The translations under genes and the position numbers were made by a program. The notes under the pieces were generated by a model. It did no database searches. It worked only from the letters and a program-made list of their open reading frames with translations, and was not told where the DNA came from. Below, piece after piece: positions 5,584 through 6,658 of a stretch of DNA of 6,658 bases (the first letter of the stretch is position 1; each line of letters begins with the position of its first letter). This stretch comes from Acidobacteriota bacterium (lineage in GTDB: Bacteria; Acidobacteriota; Blastocatellia; Pyrinomonadales; Pyrinomonadaceae), in assembly GCA_023391155.1 (NCBI GenBank), contig JAEWBM010000160.1, forward strand, positions 1 to 6,658. The letters are read 5' to 3'.

Positions 5584-6658
5584 ATGTCGAAAGAAATGAT
5601 CATCAGCGTCAACGGACGCGAAAAGAAGATCGCCATTCTGGATAACGGCCGCGTTACAGAATTTTATATCGAACGCGGCGAAGAAAATACCGGTATCGCC
5701 GGGAACATCTATAAGGGCCGGGTTCAGCGCGTGCTGCCCGGCATGCAGTCGGCATTCGTTGCCATCGGCCTCGAACGCGATGCATTTCTCTATGTCTCCG
5801 ACTTCTTCGATGAAGAGGAAGAGATCGAGCGTATCGTTACTGAAAAGTCGAAGAAAGGCTCTCCCGAAGAGGCTAAACGCGAAGCTAATGAGCGGATCGA
5901 GCGCGCACGCGTCGAACGCGAAAAACAGATGGAATCGGCCCAGGAAATAATGGAGCCGCTCAGCGAAGACTCCGGAGAAGAGGAAGACAAAGACGAGAAG
6001 GCCGACGAAAAGAAAGGCCGAGGCCGAAAAGGAAAAGCCGAAGAGAAACCGGACGCCAGAAGAAAACCGGATAAGCAGGAAGCCAAAAAGTCCTCCGCAA
6101 AGAAAGATGATGTTGACGATGAAGATCGGATTCCCGCAAGCGACGAACCCGTTTTCGAGTTTGACGATTCCGGTTTTGAACGTGTCATCGACGACGAGGA
6201 AACCGGCGAGCTGTTCAAGGACGCGTATATGCAGGAGGCGATCGTCGATCGTGTCCGGGCAGTTGAGTTCGACATGGAAAGCACCGATGAAGCTCCGGTC
6301 GGATCGCTGCTTGAAACTCTGACCTCCGACGAAAGTGCCGGATTCGAGCGGATTGCTGATGAAGAAGAAGACGCCGAGGCGGCAAAACCCGCTAAGGGCA
6401 AAAAGCCCGCAGCAAAAGGCAAGGCAAAGACGGCCACAAAGCGTTCTACTAAGAAATCGGACAAGGATTCTGACGACGCCGAAGAAAAGCCTGCTAAGAA
6501 GACTGCTTCTAAGACTACGAAGACAAAGAAGACCGCGGCGAAGGCCAAGACCGCAAAGTCCGGATCGAAGGCCACTAAGTCATCTTCGAAGTCGGCAAAG
6601 GACGAACCCATAGCCGACGGCGAGGCAAGCGTATCCGAGCCCACGGAAAAGGCTGAAA
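5584..6658 (+). CDS. RNase E/G family ribonuclease, N-terminal part with large S1-domain insertion
   Basis: The frame is open for 358 codons to the right edge, so the catalytic part is not seen. Residues 1-75 match the RNase E/G start: MSKEMIISVN, the strand pair around VTEFYIERG, then the S1 opening GNIYKGRVQRVLPGMQSAFVAIG and AFLYVSDFF. This family cleaves single-stranded RNA in decay and in rRNA and tRNA processing. In E. coli RNase G the S1 domain continues within about 40 residues to its closing strands (VQVVKDPLGTKG); here that part has not appeared by residue 358. The insert holds a charged helix (76-125), a Glu/Lys/Asp tract (126-180), an acidic segment with a duplicated GFER motif (181-262) and a Lys/Ala/Thr/Ser tract (264-340). 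A GAGGA sequence (5566-5570) lies 13 bases before the ATG; the next ATG, residue 5, is a weaker alternative. Confidence 0.9.
   Translation, partial: MSKEMIISVNGREKKIAILDNGRVTEFYIERGEENTGIAGNIYKGRVQRVLPGMQSAFVAIGLERDAFLYVSDFFDEEEEIERIVTEKSKKGSPEEAKREANERIERARVEREKQMESAQEIMEPLSEDSGEEEDKDEKADEKKGRGRKGKAEEKPDARRKPDKQEAKKSSAKKDDVDDEDRIPASDEPVFEFDDSGFERVIDDEETGELFKDAYMQEAIVDRVRAVEFDMESTDEAPVGSLLETLTSDESAGFERIADEEEDAEAAKPAKGKKPAAKGKAKTATKRSTKKSDKDSDDAEEKPAKKTASKTTKTKKTAAKAKTAKSGSKATKSSSKSAKDEPIADGEASVSEPTEKAE
6163..6201 (+). repeat. GFER-acidic motif, copy 1, in the RNase E/G insert
   Basis: Residues 194-206 read DDSGFERVIDDEE. The same pattern returns 55 residues later (6328-6369). It sits in the only part of the insert with regular hydrophobic residues, preceded by PVFEF and followed by a probable helix (about 209-229). 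This suggests a short linear binding motif. Confidence 0.6.
6328..6369 (+). repeat. GFER-acidic motif, copy 2, in the RNase E/G insert
   Basis: Residues 249-262 read DESAGFERIADEEE, matching copy 1 with one extra residue before Gly. All four GFER codons differ from copy 1: GGT/GGA, TTT/TTC, GAA/GAG and CGT/CGG. The likeness is therefore held at protein level and does not come from a recent DNA duplication. Confidence 0.6.
6373..6603 (+). repeat. Lys/Ala/Thr/Ser low-complexity tract (histone-H1-like) within RNase E/G
   Basis: Residues 264-340 consist almost only of Lys, Ala, Thr, Ser and Pro, with short repeats such as AKPAKGKKPAAKGKAK and TTKTKKTAAKAKTAK, broken by one acidic patch (SDKDSDDAEE). 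The tract is strongly basic and should be disordered. Such tails bind RNA or DNA non-specifically in histone-H1-like bacterial proteins. Codons vary among synonyms, so this is not a simple DNA repeat. Confidence 0.7.

Noticed and set aside
5790..6644. A 284-codon Ser/Ala/Phe-rich open frame on the minus strand
   Set aside because: It is the antisense shadow of the Lys/Glu/Asp-rich RNase E/G insert, whose codons rarely give stops on the other strand. It has no domain pattern, and the + frame starts with a recognised family N-terminus.

Overview
The window (about 57% G+C by eye) looks like a chromosomal core segment of a Gram-negative-type bacterium, most plausibly an Acidobacteriota member. 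The pointers are two Sec-type signal peptides, a secreted TPR protein, a stand-alone family A polymerase and an RNase E/G protein with a large insertion in its S1 domain. This assignment is inference; no rRNA or other taxonomic marker is present. I see no mobile element, tRNA, rRNA or CRISPR array.

Layout. 1-1136 (-) is a secreted TPR protein whose C-terminus runs off the left edge. It is divergent from an unrecognised 171-residue cytosolic protein at 1221-1736 (+), across an A/T-rich 84-base gap. 1827-2564 (+) encodes a coiled-coil/zinc-ribbon protein (COG1579 type) with a GTG start, followed by a clear intrinsic terminator at 2601-2632. Two further hairpin-forming inverted repeats lie at 2636-2700, before a small secreted protein at 2733-3305 (+). 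That gene meets the polymerase gene, 3306-5081 (-), with no gap: both stop codons lie inside one TGATCA palindrome. The polymerase has a complete DEDDy 3'-5' exonuclease and a complete polymerase domain but no 5' nuclease domain. A non-coding stretch of about 500 bases (5082-5583) holds candidate divergent promoters and a stable hairpin. It leads into an RNase E/G gene from 5584 (+) that is cut by the right edge.

How the genes relate. The genes are mostly single units in alternating orientation, not one operon. Three of them concern nucleic acids: zinc ribbon protein, DNA polymerase and RNase E/G. The two secreted proteins look like envelope functions of unknown role. The most notable content is the RNase E/G protein. 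Right after the opening strands of the S1 domain it carries more than 280 residues of low-complexity, charged sequence. Inside this lies a duplicated GFER-centred acidic motif whose core uses different synonymous codons in each copy, followed by a histone-H1-like Lys/Ala tract. The second notable item is the polymerase, which resembles the compact Aquificaceae/viral/apicoplast type of PolA.
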